Shown here piece after piece: positions 27,452 through 36,814 of a stretch of DNA of 64,000 nt (its first letter is position 1; every line of letters starts with the position of its first letter). The DNA is from UBA5158 sp963692955 (GTDB taxonomy: Bacteria; Pseudomonadota; Gammaproteobacteria; DSM-16500): positions 1,798,001 through 1,862,000 of the forward strand of contig OY843587.1 of assembly GCA_963692955.1 (NCBI GenBank), in the 5' to 3' direction. The position numbers and the translations under genes are program-made. The notes beneath the pieces were generated by a model. It ran no database searches, was not told the DNA's origin, and saw nothing but the letters and a program-made list of their open reading frames with translations.

Positions 27452-27490
27452 ACCTTTTCTTCACTCTGTTATCTTATGTGAAAAAAAGGT
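27452..27490. promoter_or_regulatory. Candidate LexA-like operator: 13-13-13 inverted repeat
   Basis: Arms ACCTTTTCTTCAC (27452-27464) and GTGAAAAAAAGGT (27478-27490) are inverted repeats with one mismatch, separated by a 13-base spacer. The element ends 7 bases before the lexA-like ATG and covers its ribosome binding site, a good place for autorepression. It is not the gammaproteobacterial CTGT-N8-ACAG box. Alternatives are an RNA hairpin in the leader, or the operator of another regulator. Confidence 0.6.
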
Positions 27491-27692
27491 AAAAACACAA
27501 GAGGTGTAGCGAAAAATTTTTTTCGATTTGAAGGCTTTTGAATTTATTTAGTTCATTATTGAAGAGATATTTGCACAATCGCTCAGTCTTTCACCGCACG
27601 TAATGAATTTTATTCCCCCGCGTGCGCGGATATTAATCCGGCAATAATTCCTGTAAAATTCTGTATTTACCATATTTAGGGCGGCATGCTCC

Positions 27693-28661
27693 ATGTTAAC
27701 CGAAGAACGCCAACAAGCTTTACAAAATAAAACCGTCCGCATTTCCGTGATCGTTCCCGTCTATAACGAAGAAGCGTTAGTCGAAGCTTTCTTCACGCAG
27801 CTGCAAGCGCGCTTGCATGAAATAACGAATAATTTTGAAATCATCGCCGTGGATGACGGCAGCCGCGATCAAAGCGTGAAAAAAATATTGTTGCTGCCAA
27901 GTAATTACCAAGTAAAATTATTATCGTTCTCTCGCAATTTCGGCAAAGAGACGGCGTTGACCGCGGGCTTGGAACACTGCTCTGGCGACGTCGCTATTTT
28001 AATGGATTCTGATTTTCAACATCCGCTCGAAGTGTTGCCGCAGTTTTTAGAACAATGGGCGGCGGGTTATGAAATGGTGTATGGCGCGCGCGTCAACCGC
28101 GATAATGAATCCTCTATGAAAAAAAGCTTTGCGCGCTTGTTTTATTGGGTAATGAGGAAAATAACGCAAATTAATATTCCTAATAACGCCGGCGACTTCC
28201 GTTTGCTGGATCGTAAAGTCATTAACGCGCTCAATCAATTTCAAGAACGTTCGCGTTTCATGAAAGGTTTATACGCGTGGGTTGGATTTAAAACGGTAGC
28301 CGTGCCGTTCGAAGTGAAAGAACGCGCCGCGGGCAATAGTTCTTGGGGCTTTGCGCGCTTGACCGAATTAGCGTTAACCGGCATCACTTGTTTTTCTGAT
28401 ATTCCCCTGCGGGTATGGGGCTTTATCGGCTTTTTAGTTTCGCTGCTTGCGTTGATCTACGCGATTTACATCGTCACCGTGACGTTGTTGTATGGCGCGG
28501 ATTTACCGGGTTTTCCCAGTTTGATTGTCGCAATAATGTTTTTTGGCGGCATACAATTATTATCGATTGGCATATTAGGCGAATACATCGCGCGGATTTT
28601 CACGGAAGTAAAACAGCGGCCGAAATATTTAATTGAAATCAAACATGGCTTTGAAGAATAA
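27693..28661 (+). CDS. GtrB/ArnC-like undecaprenyl-phosphate glycosyltransferase (GT2)
   Basis: 322 residues: a GT-A domain (residues 15-225) starting ISVIVPVYNEE, with VDDGSRD and the metal-binding LMDSDFQHP, then two C-terminal membrane helices (about 235-257 and 268-292) as in GtrB, ArnC and FlmF2. These enzymes transfer a sugar from a nucleotide to undecaprenyl phosphate on the cytoplasmic face. The convergent ArnT-like gene and nearby YdjC-like deacetylase point to an amino-sugar donor for lipid A or a similar envelope acceptor. The promoter region is shared back to back with the lexA-like gene. Confidence 0.9.
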   Translation: MLTEERQQALQNKTVRISVIVPVYNEEALVEAFFTQLQARLHEITNNFEIIAVDDGSRDQSVKKILLLPSNYQVKLLSFSRNFGKETALTAGLEHCSGDVAILMDSDFQHPLEVLPQFLEQWAAGYEMVYGARVNRDNESSMKKSFARLFYWVMRKITQINIPNNAGDFRLLDRKVINALNQFQERSRFMKGLYAWVGFKTVAVPFEVKERAAGNSSWGFARLTELALTGITCFSDIPLRVWGFIGFLVSLLALIYAIYIVTVTLLYGADLPGFPSLIVAIMFFGGIQLLSIGILGEYIARIFTEVKQRPKYLIEIKHGFEE

Positions 28662-28683
28662 ACCACCCGCGCCGCAGGTGGTG

Positions 28684-30465
28684 TTAACTCGTTTGGCCGC
28701 CAGGACTTTTGTTGCCGGCAAGCTCTGGGTTTTTCGTTAAATCATCCGGACGGTTACTCACCAATAAATCATCGTTATGTTTACTAATGATGTAAGCATG
28801 GGTTTTAGTTTTCAAATTATTATAATCATCGGTATCCGTCACGACGTACATGCGCTTATTAGCATCATGCCAGCGTTGCCAAAAAACATCTTCTTGAATT
28901 AACCAATCTTGCGTGTTTTGAAACACCATGCCATACCACATTTCTCGCAACCAATTATCATGCTGTTCGATATCCGCCGCGTGCCAATCAGCGACGATCG
29001 TGATGCGGCGTTCTAAATAAATCGGCAAGTCATGATAATATTTATAAAACATCGCGACTTCATCGCCGGCGTTCAAACGCGATTTAAGATCGACCGCGAT
29101 CGGCTTAATGGATTTAGCATTAATCGTCGGTGTGCTATTAATAAAGATTAACAACACTAACATGCTCACTGCGGTAAGAAAGGAAAACAACGGCGCTAAC
29201 GTCGGCTTTTTTGCCAAGATTAAAAAACCGCCCACTACCGCGCATAACAAGACACTCGCCATGGCGCGCAGATAAGGAATAAAGTTAACCGGCGTTTCCC
29301 ACTGCGTCGCCCACAGCGAAGAGGCGAAAACAAACGCGCCAAAAAAAACAGAAAATATCCCGAATAAAACCCAGCCTGCGTAAATGCCTTTTGCTTGTGG
29401 ACGCGCCCACATGGCATTTAAATAATTCGCGGTTAACAAGGCGCAAGCGGGAAACACCGGCAAAATATAGCCGACGGTCTTTGAGCGCGGCACGGAAAAG
29501 AAAATAAAAATCATGACCAACCACAGCAATAAAAATAATTCCGACGCATGCTGCTGCCGGTTTACCCAAATCGAACGTAGCGTACGGCCTATAGCTTGAA
29601 ATAAAAAAACCGTCCACGGAAAAAATCCTGCCAATACAATCGGCGCGTAAAACCACACGGCGGCTTTACTATTAAATTCTTGTGTCGTCAAAAAGCGCGA
29701 AACTTGCTGCGTGACAAAAAAGTAATGAAAAAACTCTGGGTTAGCTTTTTGCACCAAGTAATACCAAGGCACGGTGATCAAAGCAAAAATCACGCAGCCG
29801 CTCAGCAAACGGATATTACCGAGCAAACGCCAGCGGTTCAGAATAATAATCCACGCGCCGATAATCATGGCCGGAAACACAATGCCGATTAAACCCTTCG
29901 TCAGCGCGGCCAACCCAGCGAACCCATAAGCGCTCAGTAAAAAACAAGTTTTCCAACGCGGCTTAGCCGCATTCATAGCGGTAAGAAAACATAGCAAAGA
30001 ATCGCTAACCAGCGACGCGACTTCTAAATCTAAATTCGCGTAATGCGAGCCGCCGTAATAAAGCGGACTGGTCGCCAACATCAGCGCGGCAATCACGCCC
30101 GTGCGCCGGTTGAAAACCACGCGGCCCGTGACATAAGTCATCAACGCGCAGAGGATGCCGAGTGCTGCCGGCCAAAAGCGTAACGCCCACTCTTTTAAAC
30201 CAAACAATTGGATCGCGGACGCTTGCAGCCAATAGTAGAGGACCGGCTTATCTAAAAACGCGACGCCATTGAGCCGGGGAGTAATATAGTCACCACTCGC
30301 CACCATTTCCCGCGCGACTTCGGAATAACGGCCTTCGTCAGGTGTGATTAAAGCATACACTCCAATCCATAATGCGTAAAAAACCCCTAAAAAAAGGGCA
30401 ATTAGCAGTAAATCTCTAGCCCAATTCCGGTGGTTTGCCACCCCACTATCTTGTATGGATATCAC
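28684..30465 (-). CDS. ArnT-like lipid A glycosyltransferase (GT83/PMT type)
   Basis: A 593-residue integral membrane glycosyltransferase with about 12 membrane segments. The first periplasmic loop has TPDEGRYSEVAREMVASGDY followed by PRLNGVAFLDKPVLYYW, the hallmark Asp-Glu and K-P-x-L-x-Y-W motifs of ArnT. Members move a sugar from undecaprenyl phosphate to lipid A on the periplasmic side. The linked GtrB-like and YdjC-like genes fit the FlmK (Francisella, galactosamine) or LgmB (Bordetella, glucosamine) variants better than L-Ara4N, because no arnA/arnB/arnC/arnD genes are present here. It is transcribed toward the gtrB-like gene and divergently from the deacetylase gene. Confidence 0.9.
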   Translation of the reverse strand: MISIQDSGVANHRNWARDLLLIALFLGVFYALWIGVYALITPDEGRYSEVAREMVASGDYITPRLNGVAFLDKPVLYYWLQASAIQLFGLKEWALRFWPAALGILCALMTYVTGRVVFNRRTGVIAALMLATSPLYYGGSHYANLDLEVASLVSDSLLCFLTAMNAAKPRWKTCFLLSAYGFAGLAALTKGLIGIVFPAMIIGAWIIILNRWRLLGNIRLLSGCVIFALITVPWYYLVQKANPEFFHYFFVTQQVSRFLTTQEFNSKAAVWFYAPIVLAGFFPWTVFLFQAIGRTLRSIWVNRQQHASELFLLLWLVMIFIFFSVPRSKTVGYILPVFPACALLTANYLNAMWARPQAKGIYAGWVLFGIFSVFFGAFVFASSLWATQWETPVNFIPYLRAMASVLLCAVVGGFLILAKKPTLAPLFSFLTAVSMLVLLIFINSTPTINAKSIKPIAVDLKSRLNAGDEVAMFYKYYHDLPIYLERRITIVADWHAADIEQHDNWLREMWYGMVFQNTQDWLIQEDVFWQRWHDANKRMYVVTDTDDYNNLKTKTHAYIISKHNDDLLVSNRPDDLTKNPELAGNKSPGGQTS

Positions 30466-30500
30466 TTGTTGATTCTCTTAAAGTATTTTAAGCTAATGTA

Positions 30501-31322
30501 ATGAAACGTATTATTATGTGTGCCGATGATTATGGACAAAATTCCGCTATTTCTCAAGCCATTGTTGAATTGGTGAAGGGAAAGCGTTTGTCTGCCACGA
30601 GTTGTTTAGTCACCTCACCTAGTTGGGCTGACCAAGCAAAATGGCTAACACCTTTGAAAAGTAACATAGATGTAGGTTTACATTTCAACTTAACGGAAGG
30701 TAAACCTCTTTCCAGCGAACTGCCAGAATTTTTTAATCTTAAAGAATTAATTCTAAACTCAAATTTCAAAGAAGTAGATCCCAAGCCCATTGCCGCAGAG
30801 TTCAACGCCCAGCTCGATGCTTTCACGAATCACTTTGGCCAATTACCTGATTTTATCGATGGCCACCAACACGTGCATCAATTCCCGGTTATTCGCGATG
30901 TGGTGATCAAAGCTTACGAAGAGCGCTTGCGCGGCAACGGTTCTTACGTCCGCTGCACCTTTAACAAAACACAACTGTATCGCGTCACAGATGTCGCGTT
31001 CTTAAAGCAACTGGCGATTCAACTGTGCGGCGGTATAAAATTTAAATCACTCTTAGAAGCTAAAAAAATTCCTCACAATACCAGCTTTAGCGGCATTTAT
31101 AATTTTGACAATTCATTCGCGTACAGCCAATACTTTCCGCGGTTTTTAAAACAAATCGAAGATGGCGGCATCCTGATGTGCCACCCCGGCCTCATGTCTG
31201 GGGATGAGGCGGAACAAATAGCGAGCGCGCGCCACAATGAATATTTGTATTTTAATAGTAAAAAATACATGCAGGAAATTTCAAAAGCCGACATTCAATT
31301 AGTAAAATTCAATTTTATTTAA
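30501..31322 (+). CDS. ChbG/YdjC-family carbohydrate deacetylase (NaxD-like)
   Basis: A 273-residue YdjC-family metal-dependent deacetylase. Metal and catalytic motifs are visible: CADDYGQN (Asp-Asp, residues 7-14), GLHFNLTEG (His near 61) and DGHQHVHQFP (His near 119-125), with MCHPGL near residue 230. The family removes N-acetyl groups from sugars. In Francisella NaxD and Bordetella LgmC the substrate is N-acetylated hexosamine on undecaprenyl phosphate, made by a GtrB-like enzyme and used by an ArnT-like enzyme; both partners flank this gene. An HpnK-like hopanoid role is possible but no hopanoid genes are near. Confidence 0.88.
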   Translation: MKRIIMCADDYGQNSAISQAIVELVKGKRLSATSCLVTSPSWADQAKWLTPLKSNIDVGLHFNLTEGKPLSSELPEFFNLKELILNSNFKEVDPKPIAAEFNAQLDAFTNHFGQLPDFIDGHQHVHQFPVIRDVVIKAYEERLRGNGSYVRCTFNKTQLYRVTDVAFLKQLAIQLCGGIKFKSLLEAKKIPHNTSFSGIYNFDNSFAYSQYFPRFLKQIEDGGILMCHPGLMSGDEAEQIASARHNEYLYFNSKKYMQEISKADIQLVKFNFI

Positions 31323-31473
31323 TCATTTTCTTTATTTCGCGAAAAAAAATATTGCAAAACGTTTATAAAAAAGTTAATTTTCGTTTCTCTTCGTAACACC
31401 CATTCTCATTTATCCCCCACCTTCGCGTATTAGCTCTTCGCTGTCTGTCTCACTATTTTTAGGAAAAAAAATT

Positions 31474-31869
31474 ATGCCATCACAAACTGGATTTTCCCTG
31501 ATTGAATTAATGTTAGTTGTCGCCATCATCGGTATTCTCACCGCCGTCGCTATTCCCTCTTACCAAAATTACGCCGCGCACGCGCGTTTCTCTGAAGTCA
31601 TCGCCGCCACCGCGCCGTACAAAACTGCTATCGCGTTAGCGTTGCAAACCGGCGCGGCGCCAACGGAACTCAGCAACGGTGAACACGGCATTCCACCCGA
31701 ACCTTCGGCTACGAAAAATTTAGCCGCGCTTAAAGTTGAAAATGGCATCGTTACGGCGACCGCCACGACGCTAGTTGGCAATGCGACTTATATTTTGAAA
31801 CCCAATGCTGACGGCAGCCGTTGGACGGTTAGCGGGACTTGTGTGAAGGTCGGCTATTGTGAAGGTTGA
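31474..31869 (+). CDS. pilA: Type IV major pilin
   Basis: A 131-residue type IVa prepilin: six-residue leader ending in Gly6, then FSLIELMLVVAIIGILTAVA with Glu at mature position 5, a long N-terminal helix and a C-terminal disulfide pair (Cys123, Cys129). It is cleaved and methylated by the prepilin peptidase encoded three genes later. It leads an operon with pilB, pilC and pilD, and its stop codon overlaps the pilB start. The 150-bp upstream region is A+T-rich; I see no clear sigma-54 promoter. Confidence 0.93.
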   Translation: MPSQTGFSLIELMLVVAIIGILTAVAIPSYQNYAAHARFSEVIAATAPYKTAIALALQTGAAPTELSNGEHGIPPEPSATKNLAALKVENGIVTATATTLVGNATYILKPNADGSRWTVSGTCVKVGYCEG

Positions 31870-33283
31870 TGCGATTAAAATAGCTCGTAATGTCGCAGCA
31901 CTACTACCCATTGATTTAGCGCGACGCTATCGAATCGTGCCGCTTAGCTTAGAAAAAACTACTTTGCACGTTGGCATTGCCACTACTACCGAACCAGACG
32001 CACTCGACATAGTAAGATTTCATACCGGCTTAACTATTCTCCCAGAGCTAATGACAGCGGATGAACTAAACGAACTGCTTGAATATTACAGCAAACTGAC
32101 GGCGGAGCCGCATTTAGCGTTAGAGTTACTAAGAGAATTACCGTTAGAAGAAGAAATTTTCAATGTTAAAGAACAATCCGCTTACTATGAAGAACCGCTG
32201 ATAAAGTTCGTCGATAACATCATCCGCCACGCGTTACAAAAATTCGCTTCCGACATTCACATTGAACCTTTCGAAAATGAATGCCGCATCCGCTACCGTC
32301 AAGATGGAATCTTATATTTCATCGCGGAAATTCCCGCGCAGTTCGCTTCTAGAGTGGTGACGCGTCTCAAAGTCATGGCGGGTTTAGATATCGCCGAACG
32401 CCGTCTACCGCAAGATGGCCGCTTTCAACTGGAGCCAGACCACATCGATTTACGCATTAACATTTGCCCGACCGTGCAGGGTGAAAAAGCGGTACTGAGA
32501 ATATTAGATGGCCGGAAAGGAGTGTTAGACATTGACGAACTAGGTTTCACGGCAAAGCAAAAAAACCTCTTCCTCGAAAACATTTCACGTCCACAAGGTA
32601 TGGTATTAGTCACCGGCCCCACCGGCAGCGGTAAAACCGTCACCCTTTATTCCGCGTTACGTTATTTGAATACCAGCGATAAAAATATTTCCACCATCGA
32701 AAACCCAGTTGAAATTCACATGCACGGCATCAATCAAGTCAATATCAATCCAAAAATCGGTTTACACTTCGCGACCGCCCTGCGCACTTTTCTGCGTCAA
32801 GACCCCGATATCATGATGGTGGGAGAAATCCGCGATTTTGAAACGGCGGACATCGCTATTCAAGCGGCGCAAACCGGTCATTTGATTTTATCTAGCGTCC
32901 ATACGAACAGCGCCATCGAAACGTTCACGCGTCTACAAACTATGGGCGTTGAAACCTATCATTTAACTCATTGCATTTCTCTCATCATCGCGCAGCGTTT
33001 AGCAAGAAAACTTTGTCAGCATTGCAAAACACCCGACACGATTGGCTATATCGCCCGCGGCTGTGAACAGTGTCTAGATGGCTATCGAGGCCGCACCGGC
33101 ATTTATGAATTTTTGCCGCTGACAGAAACTATCGCGGCACTTTTTTTAGCGGGCGCCTCGAAACGACGAATCACCGAAGCCGCCGCCCGCGAAGGCTGGT
33201 TAACGTTACTAACCGCAGGCTTTGAAAAAGTCAAAGACGGTATCACCAGCCTTTCGGAAATTAACCGGATCATTAAACCATGA
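31859..33283 (+). CDS. pilB: Type IV pilus extension ATPase
   Basis: A GspE/PilB ATPase, 474 residues, with Walker A GPTGSGKT at 253-260, the Asp and His boxes, Walker B (DPDIMMVGEIRD) and the tetracysteine zinc site (CQHCK ... CEQCLDGYRGRTGIYEF). It is about 90 residues shorter than Pseudomonas PilB because the N-terminal T2SSE_N part is reduced. It drives pilus extension at the inner membrane. The start is GTG, overlapping the pilA stop by 11 bases. No pilT retraction ATPase is in the window. Confidence 0.93.
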   Translation: MKVDAIKIARNVAALLPIDLARRYRIVPLSLEKTTLHVGIATTTEPDALDIVRFHTGLTILPELMTADELNELLEYYSKLTAEPHLALELLRELPLEEEIFNVKEQSAYYEEPLIKFVDNIIRHALQKFASDIHIEPFENECRIRYRQDGILYFIAEIPAQFASRVVTRLKVMAGLDIAERRLPQDGRFQLEPDHIDLRINICPTVQGEKAVLRILDGRKGVLDIDELGFTAKQKNLFLENISRPQGMVLVTGPTGSGKTVTLYSALRYLNTSDKNISTIENPVEIHMHGINQVNINPKIGLHFATALRTFLRQDPDIMMVGEIRDFETADIAIQAAQTGHLILSSVHTNSAIETFTRLQTMGVETYHLTHCISLIIAQRLARKLCQHCKTPDTIGYIARGCEQCLDGYRGRTGIYEFLPLTETIAALFLAGASKRRITEAAAREGWLTLLTAGFEKVKDGITSLSEINRIIKP

Positions 33284-34482
33284 GGCCGACCGCGCAAAAA
33301 CGTTACCAATGGTCAGGCATTACTTTGCAAGGTACAAAATCCCAGGGCGTGTGTGAAGCCCCGCACTTCAAAGCGGCGAAAAAAAATTTGCAGCGCCAAG
33401 GCATCGCGTACATCAAATTACGTCGCGAAAAATTTTTTTTCCGCCGCCAAAAAATTTCTGCTAAACAAACCGTTATTTTTTACCGCCAGCTCGCGACACT
33501 CATCGCCGCCGGCGTACCGCTTACGCGCGGCTTACACATTTTATTACAAAATCGCGCAGCCGATTTCCTCCAGCAACTCATCACCGCATTGAAAGCCGAT
33601 ATTGAAAAAGGCGTTTACCTTTCCAGCGCCATGAAAAAATATCCACGCATCTTTGACGCGCTCACTTGCCATCTCATCCACATCGGTGAACAAAGCGGTA
33701 CCTTGGAAACGATGTTACTGCGCATCGCCACGCATAAAGAAAAATCCTTGCGGCTAAAAAATAAAATAAAACAAGCGTTGTTTTATCCTGCCATCATTAC
33801 CTGCACAGCGGTTTGCGTCGCGTTGACGTTACTACTATTTGTCGTGCCGCAATTCGCTGAATTATTCGATAACCTGCACGCATCACTGCCAAGCTTCACT
33901 CGACAAGTCATCAACGTTTCGTATGTCATCTCTCATTACTATTGGTTAACCAGCGTCCCGATTTTATTCGCCATAGGGTTGGCCTACCGTTATCAGCATT
34001 CCCCGACCGTTAAACTGATTACGGATAAATATTTCCTGAAAATCCCCATCGCTGGCGAATTAGTGAAAAAATTTATCCTAGCGCGTTTCACCCGCACGCT
34101 AACGACCACCGTGGCGGCAGGCACGCCCATTAACGACGCTATGAAAATGCTGATTGACATCAATCATAATGAAGTTTTCAAACAAGCCACCCAACAATTA
34201 CAAACTGACATCGCCGCCGGTCAGTCATTGCATATCGCCATGCGCCGCGCCGCTATCTTTCCGGCGCTGGTGATACAAATGATTCAAGTGGGAGAAGAAT
34301 CGGGAAGTTTAGAACAAATGTTTGAAAAAATTGCGACATTTTATGAAGCGGAAATCGATTATACGGTCCATAACTTTAGCCAATTATTAGAACCCTTGAT
34401 TATCATTATTCTTGGTGTTTTAATCGGAGGTCTAGTCGTCGCGATGTACCTACCTATCTTTAAATTAGGGACTATTTTATAA
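33280..34482 (+). CDS. pilC: Type IV pilus inner-membrane platform protein
   Basis: A 400-residue GspF/PilC protein with two T2SSF domains (about residues 65-190 and 270-390) and three membrane helices (about 170-195, 220-240 and 370-395). FYRQLATLIAAGVPLTRGL and the second-copy FTRTLTTTVAAGTPINDAM are the repeated cytoplasmic motifs. It is the platform that couples PilB to pilin assembly. It overlaps pilB by 4 bases and pilD by 1. Confidence 0.93.
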   Translation: MRPTAQKRYQWSGITLQGTKSQGVCEAPHFKAAKKNLQRQGIAYIKLRREKFFFRRQKISAKQTVIFYRQLATLIAAGVPLTRGLHILLQNRAADFLQQLITALKADIEKGVYLSSAMKKYPRIFDALTCHLIHIGEQSGTLETMLLRIATHKEKSLRLKNKIKQALFYPAIITCTAVCVALTLLLFVVPQFAELFDNLHASLPSFTRQVINVSYVISHYYWLTSVPILFAIGLAYRYQHSPTVKLITDKYFLKIPIAGELVKKFILARFTRTLTTTVAAGTPINDAMKMLIDINHNEVFKQATQQLQTDIAAGQSLHIAMRRAAIFPALVIQMIQVGEESGSLEQMFEKIATFYEAEIDYTVHNFSQLLEPLIIIILGVLIGGLVVAMYLPIFKLGTIL

Positions 34483-35351
34483 TGGATGTTATCAAATTTT
34501 TTTATGAAAACCCTAATTTCTTTATTACCACCGTCGCGGTGTTTGCGTTAATCGTCGGCAGCTTTCTTAACGTTGTCATTTACCGCCTGCCGCGCATGAT
34601 AGAAAATGAATGGAGTTTAGAGTGCCGTGATTACTTAGGTTTGAAACCTGGCTATTCAGACTCCAAACCGTTAAATCTTTATGTGCCTTTTTCCCATTGC
34701 CCTGCCTGCAAAAGAACCCTAAAACCATGGCATAACATTCCCGTCATCAGTTATCTAGTGCTGCGCGGCAAATGCGCCTATTGTCACGCCCGTATTTCCA
34801 TGCGTTATCCGTTCGTGGAATTACTCTGCTGCGTGGCGTCGGTATACGTCGCTTGGCGATTTGGCGTCACTTGGCAAACGGCGGGCGCTTTATTATTTAC
34901 TTGGACGCTGATCGCGCTCACTTTTATTGATCTGGACTACCACTTATTGCCAGACCAATTGACATTTTTTTTATTAGGCTTAGGTTTATTTCTCAGTTTG
35001 TTTACCCTCTTCACGTCACCGCAATCGGCCATCCTCGGCATGTTAGGCGGTTATATTTTCTTTGCCTTGACGCAATGGCTATTTAAATTAGCGACCGGGA
35101 AAGTCGGCATGGGTGAAGGCGATTTTAAATTTTTAGCGGCGTTGGGCGCATTTCTAGGTTGGCAATTATTACCGATCATTATTTTACTCGCTTCTATCAG
35201 CGGCGTTATTATCGGCGTTTCGTACATGATTATCAAACACGAATATAAAAGCGTGCCGCTGCCCTTCGGTCCTTATCTTTCCGTCGCGGGCTGGGTCAGT
35301 TTAATGTGGGGCAATGAAATCTTGAGTCTGTACCTCCATGCTTTCCGATAA
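34482..35351 (+). CDS. pilD: Prepilin peptidase / N-methyltransferase
   Basis: A 289-residue A24 aspartic membrane protease. Two zinc-binding C-x2-C pairs are at Cys73/76 and Cys98/101; catalytic aspartates lie in FIDLDYHLLPD (Asp150/152) and GMGEGDF (Asp214). Eight membrane segments are expected. It processes and methylates PilA, and any type II secretion pseudopilins encoded elsewhere. It is coupled to pilC and its end overlaps the coaE start by 14 bases. Confidence 0.95.
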   Translation: MDVIKFFYENPNFFITTVAVFALIVGSFLNVVIYRLPRMIENEWSLECRDYLGLKPGYSDSKPLNLYVPFSHCPACKRTLKPWHNIPVISYLVLRGKCAYCHARISMRYPFVELLCCVASVYVAWRFGVTWQTAGALLFTWTLIALTFIDLDYHLLPDQLTFFLLGLGLFLSLFTLFTSPQSAILGMLGGYIFFALTQWLFKLATGKVGMGEGDFKFLAALGAFLGWQLLPIIILLASISGVIIGVSYMIIKHEYKSVPLPFGPYLSVAGWVSLMWGNEILSLYLHAFR

Positions 35352-35961
35352 ATTAGTCGTAGGTTTAACGGGCGGCATCGGCAGCGGAAAATCAACGGTG
35401 GCGGCCTTATTCGCAGCCCTCGGCGTCACCATTATCGATACCGATGTGATCGCGCGTGAAATAACTGAAGTTGACTCTGACACTTATCAAAAAATTATCG
35501 TCAAGTTTGGCGCAGCTGTCGTCACTCAAAATAAAAAATTAGACCGTCGCGCGTTACGCAAATTTATTTTCGATAACGACGAACACCGCCGCTGGTTAGA
35601 AAAATTATTGCACCCGTTAATACGCGAAAGTATGCAGCAACAAATAGAATTAGCCACGTCGCCCTATGCCATCGCTGTCATTCCGTTATTATTTGAAGGA
35701 GATCCCAATCCGCTCATCAGCCGCGTGCTAGTCGTGGACGCACCCGAAGCGTTACAAGTCGAACGCACGCGGACACGCGATCAACATACCGACGATGAAG
35801 TCAAATCGATAATGAAAGCACAAATATTGCGCTTTGAGCGGCTCGCGCGAGCTGATGATGTGATTTTAAACGATGGAGAGCTAGCAGATTTAAAACCTCA
35901 AATCGAAAAATTACATAAATTTTACCTAACCTTATGCAAACCATCATCAACATCTGGTTAA
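35338..35961 (+). CDS. coaE: Dephospho-CoA kinase
   Basis: A 207-residue P-loop kinase that phosphorylates dephospho-CoA to coenzyme A, the last step of CoA synthesis. P-loop GGIGSGKS is at 12-19, with TDVIARE and the CoA-domain block HPLIRESMQ. The length is normal. The pilD-coaE-zapD-yacG order is conserved in many gammaproteobacteria. Confidence 0.95.
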   Translation: MLSDKLVVGLTGGIGSGKSTVAALFAALGVTIIDTDVIAREITEVDSDTYQKIIVKFGAAVVTQNKKLDRRALRKFIFDNDEHRRWLEKLLHPLIRESMQQQIELATSPYAIAVIPLLFEGDPNPLISRVLVVDAPEALQVERTRTRDQHTDDEVKSIMKAQILRFERLARADDVILNDGELADLKPQIEKLHKFYLTLCKPSSTSG

Positions 35962-36041
35962 AAATGGTTCTAAAGAGCTAACTCTCTGTAACTTTTCATG
36001 TTATTATGTCGTTTAATGTTTCTCTTTATGATTAAGATGAT

Positions 36042-36809
36042 ATGATTGAAAGCGCCATTATCTATGAGCAACCTCTTAACGAACTCATTCGCGTCTGTTT
36101 GCGCCTAGAGCAATTGTTTAAACAAATCGATCACCAAATTGATGACATTACCGTTCTAGGCACTCGCAACACGGTGACATCGCTAATTAATCTTTTGCAA
36201 TTACTCGACCGTCCCGATTTAAAAACTAAACTCGCGAAAGAACTCAGCCATCACGCTACTAATTTAGCGCGCTTAGAAAACACGCCTGAAATCGACGAAG
36301 TAAAATTACATAAATTGCTGCGCCAATTAGACGACTTGAGTCGTTGTTTCATTGATAGCAGCGGTAAGATCGGCCAAAACATTCGCGAAGTTGAACTACT
36401 AAATAGTTTACGTTTGCATTTAGCGAGTCCTGGCGGCGGTTGTAGTTTTGATATTCCGCTTTTTCATTATTGGTTGCAGCAGCCTGGCGAATACCGTCAA
36501 GCGATTTTTAAAGATTGGTTAGAAGAATTTAACAGCGTGCGCATCACCGCGACGTTGATTTTGCAATTAATCCGCGAAGGCACGAAGTCTACGGAAAAAA
36601 GCGCGACTAATGGTTTCTATCAAGAATTACTGGACCCCGCGTTAAATTTAAAATTAATTCGCGTCGCCATCCCCCTGGGAATCAACGCCTATCCTGAAAT
36701 CAGCGTCGGCAGACATTTCTTAAGCGTGCGTTTCTTCGCGCCAAGCATTAATGAGCGACCCGCGCAATTCACTGATGATTTACCTTTCTGGATTTCGCAC
36801 GGTAACTAA
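36042..36809 (+). CDS. zapD: ZapD, FtsZ-associated cell division protein
   Basis: A 255-residue ZapD (YacF). Typical start YEQPLNELIRVCLRLEQLF and the later blocks LLNSLRLHLASPGGGCSFD and HYWLQQPGEYRQ. It cross-links FtsZ filaments through the FtsZ C-terminal tail; that tail is encoded by ftsZ in this window. An 80-base gap after coaE may hold its own promoter. Confidence 0.95.
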   Translation: MIESAIIYEQPLNELIRVCLRLEQLFKQIDHQIDDITVLGTRNTVTSLINLLQLLDRPDLKTKLAKELSHHATNLARLENTPEIDEVKLHKLLRQLDDLSRCFIDSSGKIGQNIREVELLNSLRLHLASPGGGCSFDIPLFHYWLQQPGEYRQAIFKDWLEEFNSVRITATLILQLIREGTKSTEKSATNGFYQELLDPALNLKLIRVAIPLGINAYPEISVGRHFLSVRFFAPSINERPAQFTDDLPFWISHGN

Positions 36810-36814
36810 TCGCA

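Noticed and set aside
28662..28682. ACCACC/GGTGGT hairpin between the GtrB-like and ArnT-like genes as a terminator
   Set aside because: Short 6-bp stem with a 9-base G+C-rich loop and no T tract on either strand; too weak to call.
31323..31473. Sigma-54 promoter before pilA
   Set aside because: No GG-N10-GC element at suitable spacing was found in the A+T-rich leader.
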